Below are positions 32,580-41,151 of a stretch of 64,000 nt of DNA, piece after piece. The DNA is from JABDBL01 sp963845445 (GTDB taxonomy: Bacteria > Cyanobacteriota > Vampirovibrionia > Obscuribacterales > Obscuribacteraceae): NCBI GenBank assembly GCA_963845445.1, contig CAWJSE010000002.1:3224001-3288000 (forward strand), written 5' to 3'. The notes beneath the pieces were generated by a model. The model saw nothing but the letters and a program-made list of their open reading frames with translations, was not told where the DNA came from and did not search any database. A program made the position numbers and the translations under genes. Each line of letters opens with the position of its first letter. Positions within the stretch are counted from its first letter, which is position 1.

Positions 32580-33380
32580 ATGTCACGAAATCATACGCAG
32601 GATGGCATTTCCCTGGTGCTGGTGGGCGCTTTAGTCGGTGGGCTGATCTACGGCGGTTGCGTTAGCTATGAGCGCCACAATGCGCTTGAGTTGGCGCGCT
32701 ACAAACGGAGTGTCCAACTGGCCGAGGCAGTGACCAAGTCCACACAGCCCTTGGCTAAGATTAGGGCCTCAATGGAGGACATTGCCCGGCAAATGACTGA
32801 AACCAAGGGTGATAACCTCCCTTCCCCCAAGCTTCTGGCGGAGGCCAGAACAAGGATCAAAAGAGCGCAGGAGGCAGTCACCAAGACTAAGAAAACGTGC
32901 GAGGATGCACGGACAGAAGTTCGAGACCAATCTCTCCCTAATGGGGAGGCAATAGAGGTAGTCATTAAGACCGCCACATTAACTGCCTCCCACCTAGGTC
33001 GGGAGGTCGCCTACCTCAAGGCGTCGGTCTTGATTGCAGAAACCGTTGCGGAAGTAGATCGCCTATCTGCAGCCTACATGAATGCGAAAAAGGAAATTGA
33101 CCTGATCGAGCATGAGCTAAAGGCACTGCCGCCCAAAGCTCAGGCTGAGAAGGATCTCTTAACCCGGATCGACGCCCAAACCAAGGTCACAGCGAAATTG
33201 ATCGATGAGCTCAAAAAACTCGAGCAATCGGTCAAGGACGGATCGACACTCAGTGCCACCGAGCGGGCGAGGCTCAGTGCAATGTTCGAGTCCTTGCATC
33301 GGTATTCCGAGCAAGTCGGCAAATTGCTCGGGCGGGTGCAAGAGAACGTTGCCTCCCGAAAAAACCAGTTGAAGGTATGA
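32580..33380 (+). CDS. Membrane-anchored coiled-coil protein, pair 2 first gene
   Basis: A 266-residue protein. One membrane segment (SLVLVGALVGGLIYGGCV, about 11-28; a Cys in GGC could act as a lipobox) is followed by a long, almost purely helical domain with coiled-coil heptads (LLAEARTRIKRAQEAVTKTK, IDLIEHELKAL, LIDELKKLEQSVKDG). AGGAAGG precedes ATG 32580 by 7 nt. A copy of the nested-hairpin RNA lies before it and another after it. It forms a tandem pair with the gene at 33489, the same layout as 18586/19400. No family was recognised. Confidence 0.75.
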   Translation: MSRNHTQDGISLVLVGALVGGLIYGGCVSYERHNALELARYKRSVQLAEAVTKSTQPLAKIRASMEDIARQMTETKGDNLPSPKLLAEARTRIKRAQEAVTKTKKTCEDARTEVRDQSLPNGEAIEVVIKTATLTASHLGREVAYLKASVLIAETVAEVDRLSAAYMNAKKEIDLIEHELKALPPKAQAEKDLLTRIDAQTKVTAKLIDELKKLEQSVKDGSTLSATERARLSAMFESLHRYSEQVGKLLGRVQENVASRKNQLKV

Positions 33381-33412
33381 GACCCCGCTACACCCCAACC
33401 AACGTCCATGCC

Positions 33413-33467
33413 ATTCGTCGCTAGAAGATTAGCCCATGTCGGGCGATTTTTGGCGACGAATTTTTTT
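33413..33467 (+). ncRNA. Nested-hairpin RNA element, copy 3
   Basis: The outer stem ATTCGTCGC (33413-33421) pairs with GCGACGAAT (33453-33461). The interior is TAGAAGATTA, a GCCC-atgtc-GGGC hairpin, and GATTTTTG; seven T end it (33461-33467). It lies 22 bp before ATG 33489. Confidence 0.68.
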
Positions 33468-33488
33468 CACGGGAAGGATCTTCCTCGC

Positions 33489-34291
33489 ATGTCGACACAA
33501 CCCCGCGGTTCTACACCAGGTAAGGTTTTGATGTGTGCAATATCACTTCTGGTGGGGATTCTCCTGCATTACTCCATACACCACCTACCTCGCGATGAGC
33601 AGGAGGCGCCGCCAAACGACAGCACCCGCCTCACCCGCGCCGCGAATACTGCGATTGTCCCGGCTGTGAGAGCCCATGCGCTTATGGAGGAGATCTCCGG
33701 ATCATTCCAGCGCAAGGGCGAAACGTATATATCGGACGAAAGCCTGGCTGCCTTCAATCGCATCATCGCCAGCATGCAAGCTAGCGTTGAGAGGGCAGAA
33801 CAAATCTATCAGAAGGTGGAGCTGGAAGCCAAAAGAAACGGCTGCCCGATCTGGAATTTATCAACCTGACCATAGCGGGTTGGCGTTCCGACGGAGTGCC
33901 TTGGTTCAAGCGCAAGATTGAGGACCTCAAGGCGGTGTCCGAAATACTGGCCAAGGTCAAGCACAGCAACGACAAGTACCAGGCGTTAAGTAGCGAGCTT
34001 AGCCTAATCCGGCAAGGGCTTAGCGTTCGCTACGCGAGCGGTAGCCTGCCAGCGGCTATGTCTACGCTTATTTTGACCAAGTCCGCTGAGAGCCTCGACT
34101 TCATTGGCGAAGCTAAGCGCGTTGCTGCGGAAATCGAAACCACCGCTGCCACCCTGCGCGAAGCAGAAAAAGCGCGGGTGTGCTTCATGCCGGGCAACCT
34201 GCGCGAGCAAGCCACCAGGCTCCAGCAGGAGCTAGACGCGCTTACACAGCAGATCGAAGCCAGGAACAAGGGCACCGTGCCCAAGTCCTGA
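33489..34291 (+). CDS. Membrane-anchored coiled-coil protein, pair 2 second gene (frameshifted)
   Basis: A membrane segment near the start (VLMCAISLLVGILLHYSI, about 14-31) is followed by a long helical domain. The frame starting at 33489 stops at 33869 just after VELEAKRN. The continuation (RLPDLEFINLTIAGWRSDGVPWFKRKIEDLKAVSEIL...) is in another frame to 34291. Adding one A to the run in AAAAGAAAC (near 33836) joins them as KRKRLPDLEF, so a 1-base deletion, real or a sequencing error, splits one protein of about 267 residues. A GGAAGGA site lies 12 nt before ATG 33489. A strong terminator follows. Confidence 0.72.
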
Positions 34292-34349
34292 TACGCCGAA
34301 ATCGACATAAATCATAGATAGAAGCTCGGACGCTTCTCAAACCCCGAAG

Positions 34350-34407
34350 GAGGCGACAAGACCGCTGCTGCGGCGAGCGTGTCTTTGTCGCCTCTTCAAT
34401 TTTTTTC
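34350..34407 (+). terminator. Terminator closing the 30.4-34.4 kb island
   Basis: GAGGCGACAAGAC (34350-34362) pairs with GTCTTTGTCGCCTC (34381-34394), with a CTGCTGCGG-rich loop, followed by TTCAATTTTTTT. Confidence 0.85.
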
Positions 34408-34452
34408 TGTTTATTTCTATTTTTTCTGAGCAGAAATTCTTAGCCCAATCTT

Positions 34453-34854
34453 TTACGCTTTTGCTTTTTCTGTATTGGCAATTATTATTCCGGCGGTGAC
34501 CAAGGCGATGCCAAGCCATTCGCTTGTCTGTATATTTCCCTTAAAGAGCAACATTGCCGCTAAGGTGGTTAACGGATAAGCAATACTGGATATACAGCAA
34601 GCCAAAGTAAGTTGCACATATTTCAACAAGTCACGCCAAACAACAAGTTGTATAGCAGTCAAAATAAAGCTAAACCATGTCCAGGGCTGCTGGGCCAACT
34701 GCCAGAAATAACTGGCTTCTTTGCCTATTATTTGTCCGCAGTCTTGGGCAGCCAGTTTTTCGGTAAGTAAAACTGCTACGTCAATAAAAATTGATACAGC
34801 AAATAAAATTATTAGATAAGGGCTTATTTTGAAATGTTTAATATTAGTGTTCAT
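34453..34854 (-). CDS. EmrE-like half-size DMT transporter subunit B
   Basis: A protein of about 133 residues with four membrane segments: YLIILFAVSIFIDVAVLL, TWFSFILTAIQLVVW, LTLACCISSIAYPLTTL and WLGIALVTAGIIIA. Its start overlaps the stop of the companion gene (ATGA, 34851-34854). Paired half-size DMT proteins (as in ArnE/ArnF or EbrA/EbrB) form heterodimeric exporters or flippases. The substrate is unknown. The tail ends NTEKAKA. Confidence 0.8.
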   Translation of the reverse strand: MNTNIKHFKISPYLIILFAVSIFIDVAVLLTEKLAAQDCGQIIGKEASYFWQLAQQPWTWFSFILTAIQLVVWRDLLKYVQLTLACCISSIAYPLTTLAAMLLFKGNIQTSEWLGIALVTAGIIIANTEKAKA

Positions 34855-35180
34855 AAACCTGTACTCGTTATTAATGTAAGTCCAGCCATAATAGCTAGAA
34901 TGCCCACCCAAGCTCGTTTGGTTACTTGTTCTTTAAAAACATGCTTGCTTGCTAAAGCAATAGTTACGTAGGTAGCAGCTAAAACAATGATTGCTTTATT
35001 TAGGGGTACTAGAGCGAGCACAAAAAACCAAGAAAGTATTTGCACCATATGTAATACTATCCCGCTAATCAAAAAATGATGACGGAATTTCTCGTGTTTA
35101 GCAGAAGCCTTAAACATAAGCTGCTCTAAGGTTTCCACTACAACTGTAATGGAAATTGCAATTAAAAGAATGACATTCAT
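34851..35180 (-). CDS. EmrE-like half-size DMT transporter subunit A
   Basis: A 109-residue protein with four membrane segments: LLIAISITVVVETLEQLMF, HHFLISGIVLHMVQILSWFFVL, IIVLAATYVTIALAS and WVGILAIMAGLTLITS. Residues VETLEQLMFK carry the acidic position (Glu) expected in the first helix of EmrE/ArnE-type proteins. ATG 35180 starts the first helix; the longer open frame has no support. Translation is coupled to the second subunit through the ATGA overlap. Confidence 0.8.
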   Translation of the reverse strand: MNVILLIAISITVVVETLEQLMFKASAKHEKFRHHFLISGIVLHMVQILSWFFVLALVPLNKAIIVLAATYVTIALASKHVFKEQVTKRAWVGILAIMAGLTLITSTGL

Positions 35181-35611
35181 AACTAACGGCTCAATAACCG
35201 ATAATTTACTGGAAGGTACTATACAAGGATGTTGTAAATTGATTAACTGGCGATTAGCTACGGAGCACTGGCACGCAAACTGCAAATACGCAAGCGATTA
35301 ATAAATGCGCTTACTGACGATATTTGCGGCTGAACTTTATGTTTTATTTTGAACATTGCTTAACACCAGATTTAGTGCAATCTGTCTACACCAAGCATAA
35401 CAAGCCAATTTAGCAAAGACAAGGCGATTACACCCCAAAACAGCGAATTAATGCAAATTTTGTATAGATTAGAATTGCATTAATACTGTTTTCTAACAAT
35501 ATAGTTAGAATTGCATATGAAAATATCAATAGATATTCGCTAAAATTTATAGCTGCCCCATATTTACAAGCCTTGAATAATAGTCAAATAAATATAGCTT
35601 TGAGTTTAATT
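35181..35611. other. AT-rich intergenic region between divergent genes, no gene seen
   Basis: About 430 bp separate the transporter pair (minus) from the TPR gene (plus). It is AT-rich with TATAAT-like strings, but no promoter could be fixed with confidence. Confidence 0.45.
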
Positions 35612-37836
35612 ATGCAAAACTGGCGCCGCTTATATGTTATTCCTGCTTTATTAGCATTAACAATGACTGTTGCTAACGCTAAGGACAAAAATAAAGACGA
35701 TGCTAATTCACCATTATCTCGTCAAGTTTTAGAGCAGTATAATCAAGCTGTAACTGCTTTTAAAGCAGGTGATTTGCAACAAGCTTTGTCTTGTTATAAG
35801 GCTTTCGTTTTAAGTGCTCCTAATGATCCGCTAGGACATCTTGGATTGGCGGCAGTTTTTAGCCAGCATGGTGATATTGATGACGCTATAGCCGAATATC
35901 GCAGAGCCATTCTTTTGAGACCTTATGACGCATTTGCTTGCGAATGTCTGGGCACTTTGTTACAGACACAAGGGCAATTAGATGACGCTATCAACGAGTA
36001 TATTCAGGCGATTCGCCTGCGCCCTGATTTACCATTAATGCATTTAAATCTGGGCACTGCTTTGAGAACGAAAGGCAAGCAAGATGGTGCCATAGCTGAA
36101 TTATCTAAAGTAATTTCTGCTTATCCTGAGCAATTAAGAGCCCGTTCGCAACTGGCCGCGACTTTGCAAGACAAACATGATTATGAACAGGCTTGTCAAC
36201 AGTATCAGATTATTGCTGGTAAAGAACCAGAAAATTTTTCCATTCAATATAATCTGGGTAATTGTTTATTTGCTCTAAAAAACTACAATGACGCCGTGGA
36301 TGCTTTTGAAAAAGCTATTCGCATTGCCAATAATGTGCCGGACGCCTATGTCATGCTTGGCTCAAGTAAAGCTATGCTAGGCGATTATCAAACTGCCATT
36401 AAAAATTTAAAGAAGGCAATTTCTCTTAAAGACAATGTTAGCGATTGGTACGCCGAATTAGGCGACTTATACATGAAAACCCAGCAAAACACTTTGGCCG
36501 TGGATGCCTATCGTCACGCCAGCAGCTTGAACCCTAGAGACTTAACCAGTAATTACAATCTTGGTTATTTACTTCTGGCGGATAGTGACTTACCTGGGGC
36601 GAAAGTTCTTTTCAGCAAGTTTTGCGTATCAACCCAAATTACAGCAATGCTCACTACAATATGGGCATTATCAAAAGCAAACAAGGTGATTTAGATAATG
36701 CTGAGCAAGAATTCAAAGACGTCTTGGCTCAAAATCCTCGTGATGGTCAGGCATTAATAAGCCTTGGCCGCACTTATTTGCGCAAAAATAATTTGCCTAT
36801 GGCTGCTAACTTTTACCGTCAAGGTTTGAGTATAGAGCCTACTGATTTTACTGCTTATACTGAATTGGGAAATATTTTGCTTAAAATGAATGATTTAATC
36901 GGTGCGCGTTCCGCTTTAGAATCCGCACTTTCGCTTAATCCAAACGATCACGATTTACTTTTTAGCATGGCCTCTTTAAATGAAGCAGAAGGCAAGACCG
37001 CTCAAGCAGAAACTATTTTGCGGCAAATGGTTGTTCTTTATCCGCAAGATGTTAGTGTGTTATCCCATTTAGCTGACGATTTGCAAGAGCAAGGCAAAGC
37101 CGCACAAGCAGTAGAAATTTATCAGCGTATTGTGCAATTAACTCCCAATTCAGCCAGCGCTTACAATGACTTAGGCTTAGCTCTGCAAAAAGCACAAGAT
37201 AATACTGGTGCCACAACGCAATTTAAAAAGGCGCTGGAAATTGATCCCAATATGAGCGAAGCAAATATAAATTTGGGAAATAGCTATTTAGCTGACAAAA
37301 ACTTCAAAGATGCAGCCTCTGCTTATACACGAGCAATTAGCAACAAGCCAGACGACTTTCTTGCCCACTATAATTTAGGATTGGCTTTAAATGCGCAAAA
37401 TGAGATTGAAAAAGCCATTGAAGAATATAAAACAGTATTGCGCCTTTCACCGCAATACTCGGTGGCTCATTATGCTCTGGGCTTAGCATACTTAAACCAA
37501 AATCGTACCAAAGATGCCCAGACAGAATTTGAAACCTATTTGGCTTCAGAGCCAAGTGGTGCTTACAGCAGCACAGCAAAAGAAAACTTGAACAAAATAA
37601 AAGCCACCCTAGCTACAGTGTCGCAAAATGTTCAGGGCACTGCAGATGATACTAAACCGCCAGCCTCTCATGATATAAAAATTCAAATGCCTGAAGATTC
37701 CAAAGCACCAGTGTCTGATGCATCTAAAACGCCGGTACCAGAAGATACTAAAATACAGCTGCCCGATGCTGGTAAAACAGAAGCACCGGTATTGGATAAA
37801 CCAGTTGATGGACTGGGCGCCGAGACCAGGGAATAA
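35612..37836 (+). CDS. Exported TPR-repeat protein (frameshifted in this sequence)
   Basis: A signal peptide (MQNWRRLYVIPALLALTMTVANA) is followed by a long series of 34-residue TPRs with the usual W/LG-Y-A-A-P pattern (e.g. DPLGHLGLAAVFSQHGDIDDAIAEYRRAILLRP). The first frame stops at 36694. The second (LRINPNYSNAHYNMGIIKSKQGDLDNAEQEF...) is open to 37836. Adding one T to CTTTTCAG near 36610 makes LFQQVLRINPNYSNAHYN, perfect TPR sequence, so this is one protein of about 740 residues with a 1-base homopolymer deletion. The C-terminus has degenerate Asp/Lys/Pro repeats (PPASHDIK..., APVSDASKT, PVPEDTKI). It is probably a periplasmic scaffold. Confidence 0.85.
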
Positions 37837-37910
37837 CAGCTGCGGTCATTCTTAAGCTAAATAAGAAGTATCGTTCAGCTTATTCTCGAACAGTTGTTTG
37901 TCGAAGTAGT

Positions 37911-38345
37911 TTAGCCTGCTTTTGTTTTTAGACTTTGTTTCATTGTTGAATTCGGCTCAGCCAAGAAACAATCGGCAGAAAGAGAAAATGCTTTAGCCAG
38001 GCGGCGGATTTGTTCTTTGCTTAAATTGCGCCGACCTACTAGAAAATCATTCACTTGCGAACGAGAACCAAAGTAAGGGACTAAATCGGCTTGTCTCAAA
38101 TTGTTGAATTGCATCAGTGACTTAATTATTTCCCGTGGTGACATTAATGGGGCTGGATATCTTGATCGCTCGTATTGATCGACTAAATTAGTCAAAACTT
38201 TTAAATAAGCAATTTGTCCCGGTGTAATGCGTTTGCCAATATATTTATTCAACACTGCTAATGCCATCTTGTGCATTGAATCGTTCTCAATTTCAACTAG
38301 TGGAAATTGATTAATCAGAACTAAATAATTTTGGTCAACTACCAT
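37911..38345 (-). CDS. higA: HigA-like HTH antitoxin
   Basis: A 144-residue protein homologous in plan to the antitoxin at 20852: an N-terminal helical region (FPLVEIENDSMHKMALAVLNKYIG) followed by an XRE-type HTH (REIIKSLMQFNNLRQADLVPYFGSRSQVNDFLVGRRNLSKEQIRRLAKAF, about 77-126). It begins 5 nt after the toxin stop. HigA represses from the promoter palindrome at 38660-38674 and binds the toxin. The C-terminal tail is basic (MKQSLKTKAG). Confidence 0.88.
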   Translation of the reverse strand: MVVDQNYLVLINQFPLVEIENDSMHKMALAVLNKYIGKRITPGQIAYLKVLTNLVDQYERSRYPAPLMSPREIIKSLMQFNNLRQADLVPYFGSRSQVNDFLVGRRNLSKEQIRRLAKAFSLSADCFLAEPNSTMKQSLKTKAG

Positions 38346-38350
38346 AAGGC

Positions 38351-38638
38351 TTACTTATTATTGCTCCATCTCATATATTCGTCATGTGTCATCAATTGTT
38401 TGATCAGAACTGTATCCAGGAAAAAATCTATGGCAGTAATCAATCGGTCGGATCCGATATTAAATACCCATGCCTTTTTAGCAGGGATAATACTGGCGCT
38501 ACTAAAGGTTTTAAAAATATCTGCCGGCTCTTTCCATACTGCATCTTGAACATGCTTTCGCCAGTTCTCCAGGCGGGAGCGAGCTTGTGGATGCTTTTTT
38601 GCAAATGGTTCAGCTATATTCCAGCCAATTACTTTCAT
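38351..38638 (-). CDS. higB: HigB-type mRNA interferase toxin
   Basis: A 95-residue, full-length HigB: IAEPFAKKHPQARSRLENWRKHVQDAVWKEPADIFKTFSSASII, then AWVFNIGSDRLITAIDFFLDTVLIKQLMTHDEYMRW, matching the HP-A-L-W...W-DI...FNI-G-RLI...TH-EY pattern. It cleaves mRNA at the ribosome. AAGGAG precedes ATG 38638. The toxin comes first, the order typical of HigBA. Confidence 0.92.
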   Translation of the reverse strand: MKVIGWNIAEPFAKKHPQARSRLENWRKHVQDAVWKEPADIFKTFSSASIIPAKKAWVFNIGSDRLITAIDFFLDTVLIKQLMTHDEYMRWSNNK

Positions 38639-38653
38639 CGGGCTCCTTAAATA

Positions 38654-38682
38654 AATATACGCCGAATGCGTACATAAGTCAA
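38654..38682 (-). promoter_or_regulatory. Promoter with embedded operator of the second HigBA module
   Basis: On the minus strand TTGACT (38677-38682) and TATATT (38654-38659) are separated by exactly 17 bp. The imperfect palindrome TACGCATTCGGCGTA sits in the spacer, where HigA binding would block RNA polymerase. Confidence 0.75.
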
Positions 38683-38844
38683 TTTATTAGTGACCTATAT
38701 TTCTTCTATACGTAAATAGCCTGGTTTTAGTTCAATATTTCAAAATACTTCTTTCGCTAAAAATCTCACCCCGTTAAGGCAAAATGCTCAAAATATTGAT
38801 AATGCCATTATGCAAGCGGCTCTTTACCATGGCGAAATAAAAAA
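38683..38844 (+). other. AT-rich fragment with coding character at an island edge
   Basis: A plus-strand frame after a TAG reads FSSIFQNTSFAKNLTPLRQN and continues AQNIDNAIMQAALYHGEIKK up to the AT/GC join near 38850. It has no upstream start codon other than the internal ATG 38810. It could be a piece of a gene truncated on both sides; the family is unknown. Confidence 0.35.
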
Positions 38845-38903
38845 GTCGCCAAAAGACAAGAACTGCCCGAAAGCGACGATGATTGTCACGCTCAGGGGCA
38901 GTT
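38840..38903 (-). terminator. Terminator of the 39018-39486 gene
   Basis: AACTGCCC (38861-38868) pairs with GGGGCAGTT (38895-38903), with a GCG/CGC inner pairing. On the minus strand it is followed by CTTGTCTTTTGGCGACTTTTTT. Confidence 0.75.
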
Positions 38904-39017
38904 CGGAGCCGATTGTTTGCCGCTCATTGAGCAGTGCAGCGCCTAGGCGTTCTCCGCCGTGCTTTCATCTCGACATTCCGTTTCGAGGAATGACTTGTGG
39001 GTGGCTACGGCTATTAT

Positions 39018-39486
39018 TCACGGCTTGCCTTGCGGTGCATTAATAGCCGTGTAGAGATTGCTGATCGCCTCCTGCACGCGCTTCACGAGAGGAAATTCGG
39101 CCGTATCCCTTTTGACCTTAGTTATACCGATGGTCGCTCGGAGAAAACGACGGAGAGCTCCATCGGTTGTGTGAACCAGCAGATTGAACTGGCCACGTCA
39201 GATCGTCGCGCACGTCTTCGTCCGCAAAAGCCGCGTCCCAGTAGGCCTGATAGGCCGCTTTGAGTGCGCGAATCTCGGCGAGGAATTGTTTGCGAGCGGC
39301 ATCGAATTTCTTACGTTGCACCTGTGCCGCCAGTTGGGCGTTCAACGCTCTCACTGAAGCGTTCAATTCGCCGAAGCTGCAGACCACCGGGATCGGATTG
39401 GCGCGCACATGTGCGATCATCTGCGCAACAATATTCACCACCGGTTCGGTGGTGCGCCGGCCACGAATGCCCTTTGCCTTTGCCAT
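39018..39486 (-). CDS. GC-rich hypothetical helical protein (frameshifted)
   Basis: It starts MAKAKGIRGRRTTEPVVNIV (ATG 39486, GGGGGAA 9 nt upstream). It continues with helical Ala/Gln/Lys-rich sequence (SFGELNASVRALNAQLAAQV, FDAARKQFLAEIRALKAAYQAYW) to DDLTW, near 39200. The open frame then degenerates, while the next frame gives FNLLVHTTDGALRRFLRATIGI...DTAEFPLVKRVQEAISNLYTAINAPQGKP and a TGA at 39018. Dropping one base of TGGCCAG joins them. The protein is about 155 residues, with no family recognised. A terminator follows. Confidence 0.65.
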
Positions 39487-39633
39487 GATGAGAATTTCCC
39501 CCATTGTAAAGCCGAGTTTGGCAGCCGGCGCCGAACTGACTGCCAAACTCACGGAATAGACTGACACCGTCTTCTCGGCGCAAGCCCACACAGCAAGAGG
39601 GATGCACAAGCGCGATCCCCTTTGCCCATCGTT

Positions 39634-40485
39634 TCATCTTCGTGGCCCGTCGGTGAAGTAAAAGTCCCGTCCTTCCGCGTCCGGGCAACTATTGTCGACG
39701 ATAGCGACCGTCCAGCCGCGAAGTTCGAAGGTGGCCTTGACGGACAAGTCGCAATCCGCGGTGTTGGGGAAGTATCTTTCGATCCCGGTCTGGAAGCGCT
39801 CTTCGTAGGGAACGCTGAGCAGAGAATAGAGGCAGTACAGCAACCGCACAAGGGACTGCACTGCCGGGTTGAGCACTCCGTCGCGGCCTTTGATCCCGCG
39901 AGCCAGCTCGCAGACCCTCGCCAGGACCACGTCCAGGACGTACTTCAGCAGCCGTTCCCGCTTGAGAAAGGCGAGATACCGTAGCTCGCTCGGGCTGGGG
40001 ATCAAGCCGTCGTAGAGAATGTCCACGAACAACCGCAGCGTGTAGCGCGCGTGGACGATGTCCTTGGGCACTCCTGCTTTCGCCTGATCCGTCGGTGTTT
40101 CCGCCTCCTCCATCCGTACCCAACCACGGGCACAGAGTGCGCGATGGATCAGGCGGTCAATCTCGGCATCGGCAGGAAGCTTTGAATCGTCCACAGGAGC
40201 ATTGGGATTGATGGCCAAGCCTGTGACGATGTTGACGACTTGGGAAAGCGCGCCTGTCTCGAGACTCAGGAGGCGGTGCCTACTCTCGAGATCCGCCAAG
40301 TTGTGGTTGATCCTGCCGCCTACCCCTTTTAGATACACGACTAGGGCGTCGTGTTCTGTTACCGGAACCAACTCACCCAGGGCGGTCGGATCAGGAATCA
40401 GTCCCTCGCAGATGATCTCGGACATCTCCCGTAAGTGGCGAACATGCCGAGCGAGGTCTTGATCGCTGCGAATTTCGGCTGTCAT
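39634..40485 (-). CDS. GC-rich hypothetical helical protein
   Basis: A protein of about 283 residues from ATG 40485 (GGAG 7 nt upstream). Two halves show similar phrases: HLREMSEIICEGLIPDPTALGELVPV (about 15-40) and LRLFVDILYDGLIPSPSELRYLAFLKRERLLKYV (about 145-178), suggesting an internal duplication of an all-helical module. An ending with CDLSVKATFELRGWTVAIVDNS follows. No catalytic motif was seen. It lies upstream of and co-directional with the gene at 39018. A tRNA-like T arm lies in its 5' leader. Confidence 0.7.
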   Translation of the reverse strand: MTAEIRSDQDLARHVRHLREMSEIICEGLIPDPTALGELVPVTEHDALVVYLKGVGGRINHNLADLESRHRLLSLETGALSQVVNIVTGLAINPNAPVDDSKLPADAEIDRLIHRALCARGWVRMEEAETPTDQAKAGVPKDIVHARYTLRLFVDILYDGLIPSPSELRYLAFLKRERLLKYVLDVVLARVCELARGIKGRDGVLNPAVQSLVRLLYCLYSLLSVPYEERFQTGIERYFPNTADCDLSVKATFELRGWTVAIVDNSCPDAEGRDFYFTDGPRR

Positions 40486-40565
40486 GTCTGCTCTCCAATA
40501 CATCAATGAGCGACGCAGTTCAGCAGCGCCTGTTACGCTATCGCCAATAACATCTCGGCGAAGCA

Positions 40566-40589
40566 CCGCCCAACGGGACTCGAACCCGT
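40566..40589 (-). tRNA. tRNA 3'-end fragment (T arm and acceptor strand)
   Basis: On the minus strand a perfect T arm ACGGG-TTCGAGT-CCCGT (40573-40589) is followed by an acceptor-like TGGGCGG (40566-40572). No matching CCGCCCA 5' strand or good anticodon arm is found upstream, so this is a fragment, not a working tRNA. It may be a recombination (att) remnant. Confidence 0.45.
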
Positions 40590-40689
40590 GTCTCCTAGGC
40601 CCCAGTTTGTTTCCCCTCGAAGGGGACTGTGCGCTAGAGGTCTCACCGCTGTTTCGGCAATACAAACATTGCTGCAGCAGGGACGGTGT

Positions 40690-40949
40690 TACGCTTGCTC
40701 AATATTTAAGAAAAGCTTATCCGAGTCTCAACAGGTAGCCACATACCTATCGCATCATGCCTCGCATCACGCGATAAAAACAGAATATGTGGCTAAACTA
40801 CCAGACTAGCTGCGGATAAAGAAATTCCTCAATATTTTCAAGAACAAGCGATGTTAATTCACTTTGCCATTTTAGATTGGACAAAAGCAAGTGAATTAGT
40901 GCCTGTGTCAAGACAAGAGTATGTTTTAGGAATAGAGGCTGCTACTTGA
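40690..40949 (+). pseudogene. AT-rich gene remnants at the right edge of an island
   Basis: Two coding-like tails without starts: GVTLAQYLRKAYPSLNR ending in TAG at 40738, and, in frame from about 40807, ADKEIPQYFQEQAMLIHFAI continuing LDWTKASELVPVSRQEYVLGIEAAT to TGA at 40949. Both look like C-terminal protein ends whose 5' parts are missing. The first begins at the GC/AT join. No family was recognised. Confidence 0.4.
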
Positions 40950-41151
40950 TAACGCTAAGCATCAACCCAAAGTTCTTATCTAAATGTTGTATATTTGTCT
41001 GGAAAATCGGAAGAAAGAGCAGATTAAAGCACCGCTTTACAATCGTGCATAGCTACGCTAAGTTTTAGTTCTTTCTCTTAGCGATTTCTCTTAGAGATTT
41101 CTATTAATAGGCAATCGGATAATAGGCAATCGGACAAGAAAGCATTCAAAA

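Noticed and set aside
39005..39053. Integron attC-like hairpin (ACGGCTATTA...TAATAGCCGT)
   Set aside because: It overlaps the coding 3' end of the 39018 gene once the frame is corrected, and no RYYYAAC/GTTRRRY core sites or integrase are present.
38997..39263. 88-codon plus-strand ORF (MGGYGYYSRLALRC...)
   Set aside because: It is antisense to the corrected reading frame of the 39018-39486 gene.
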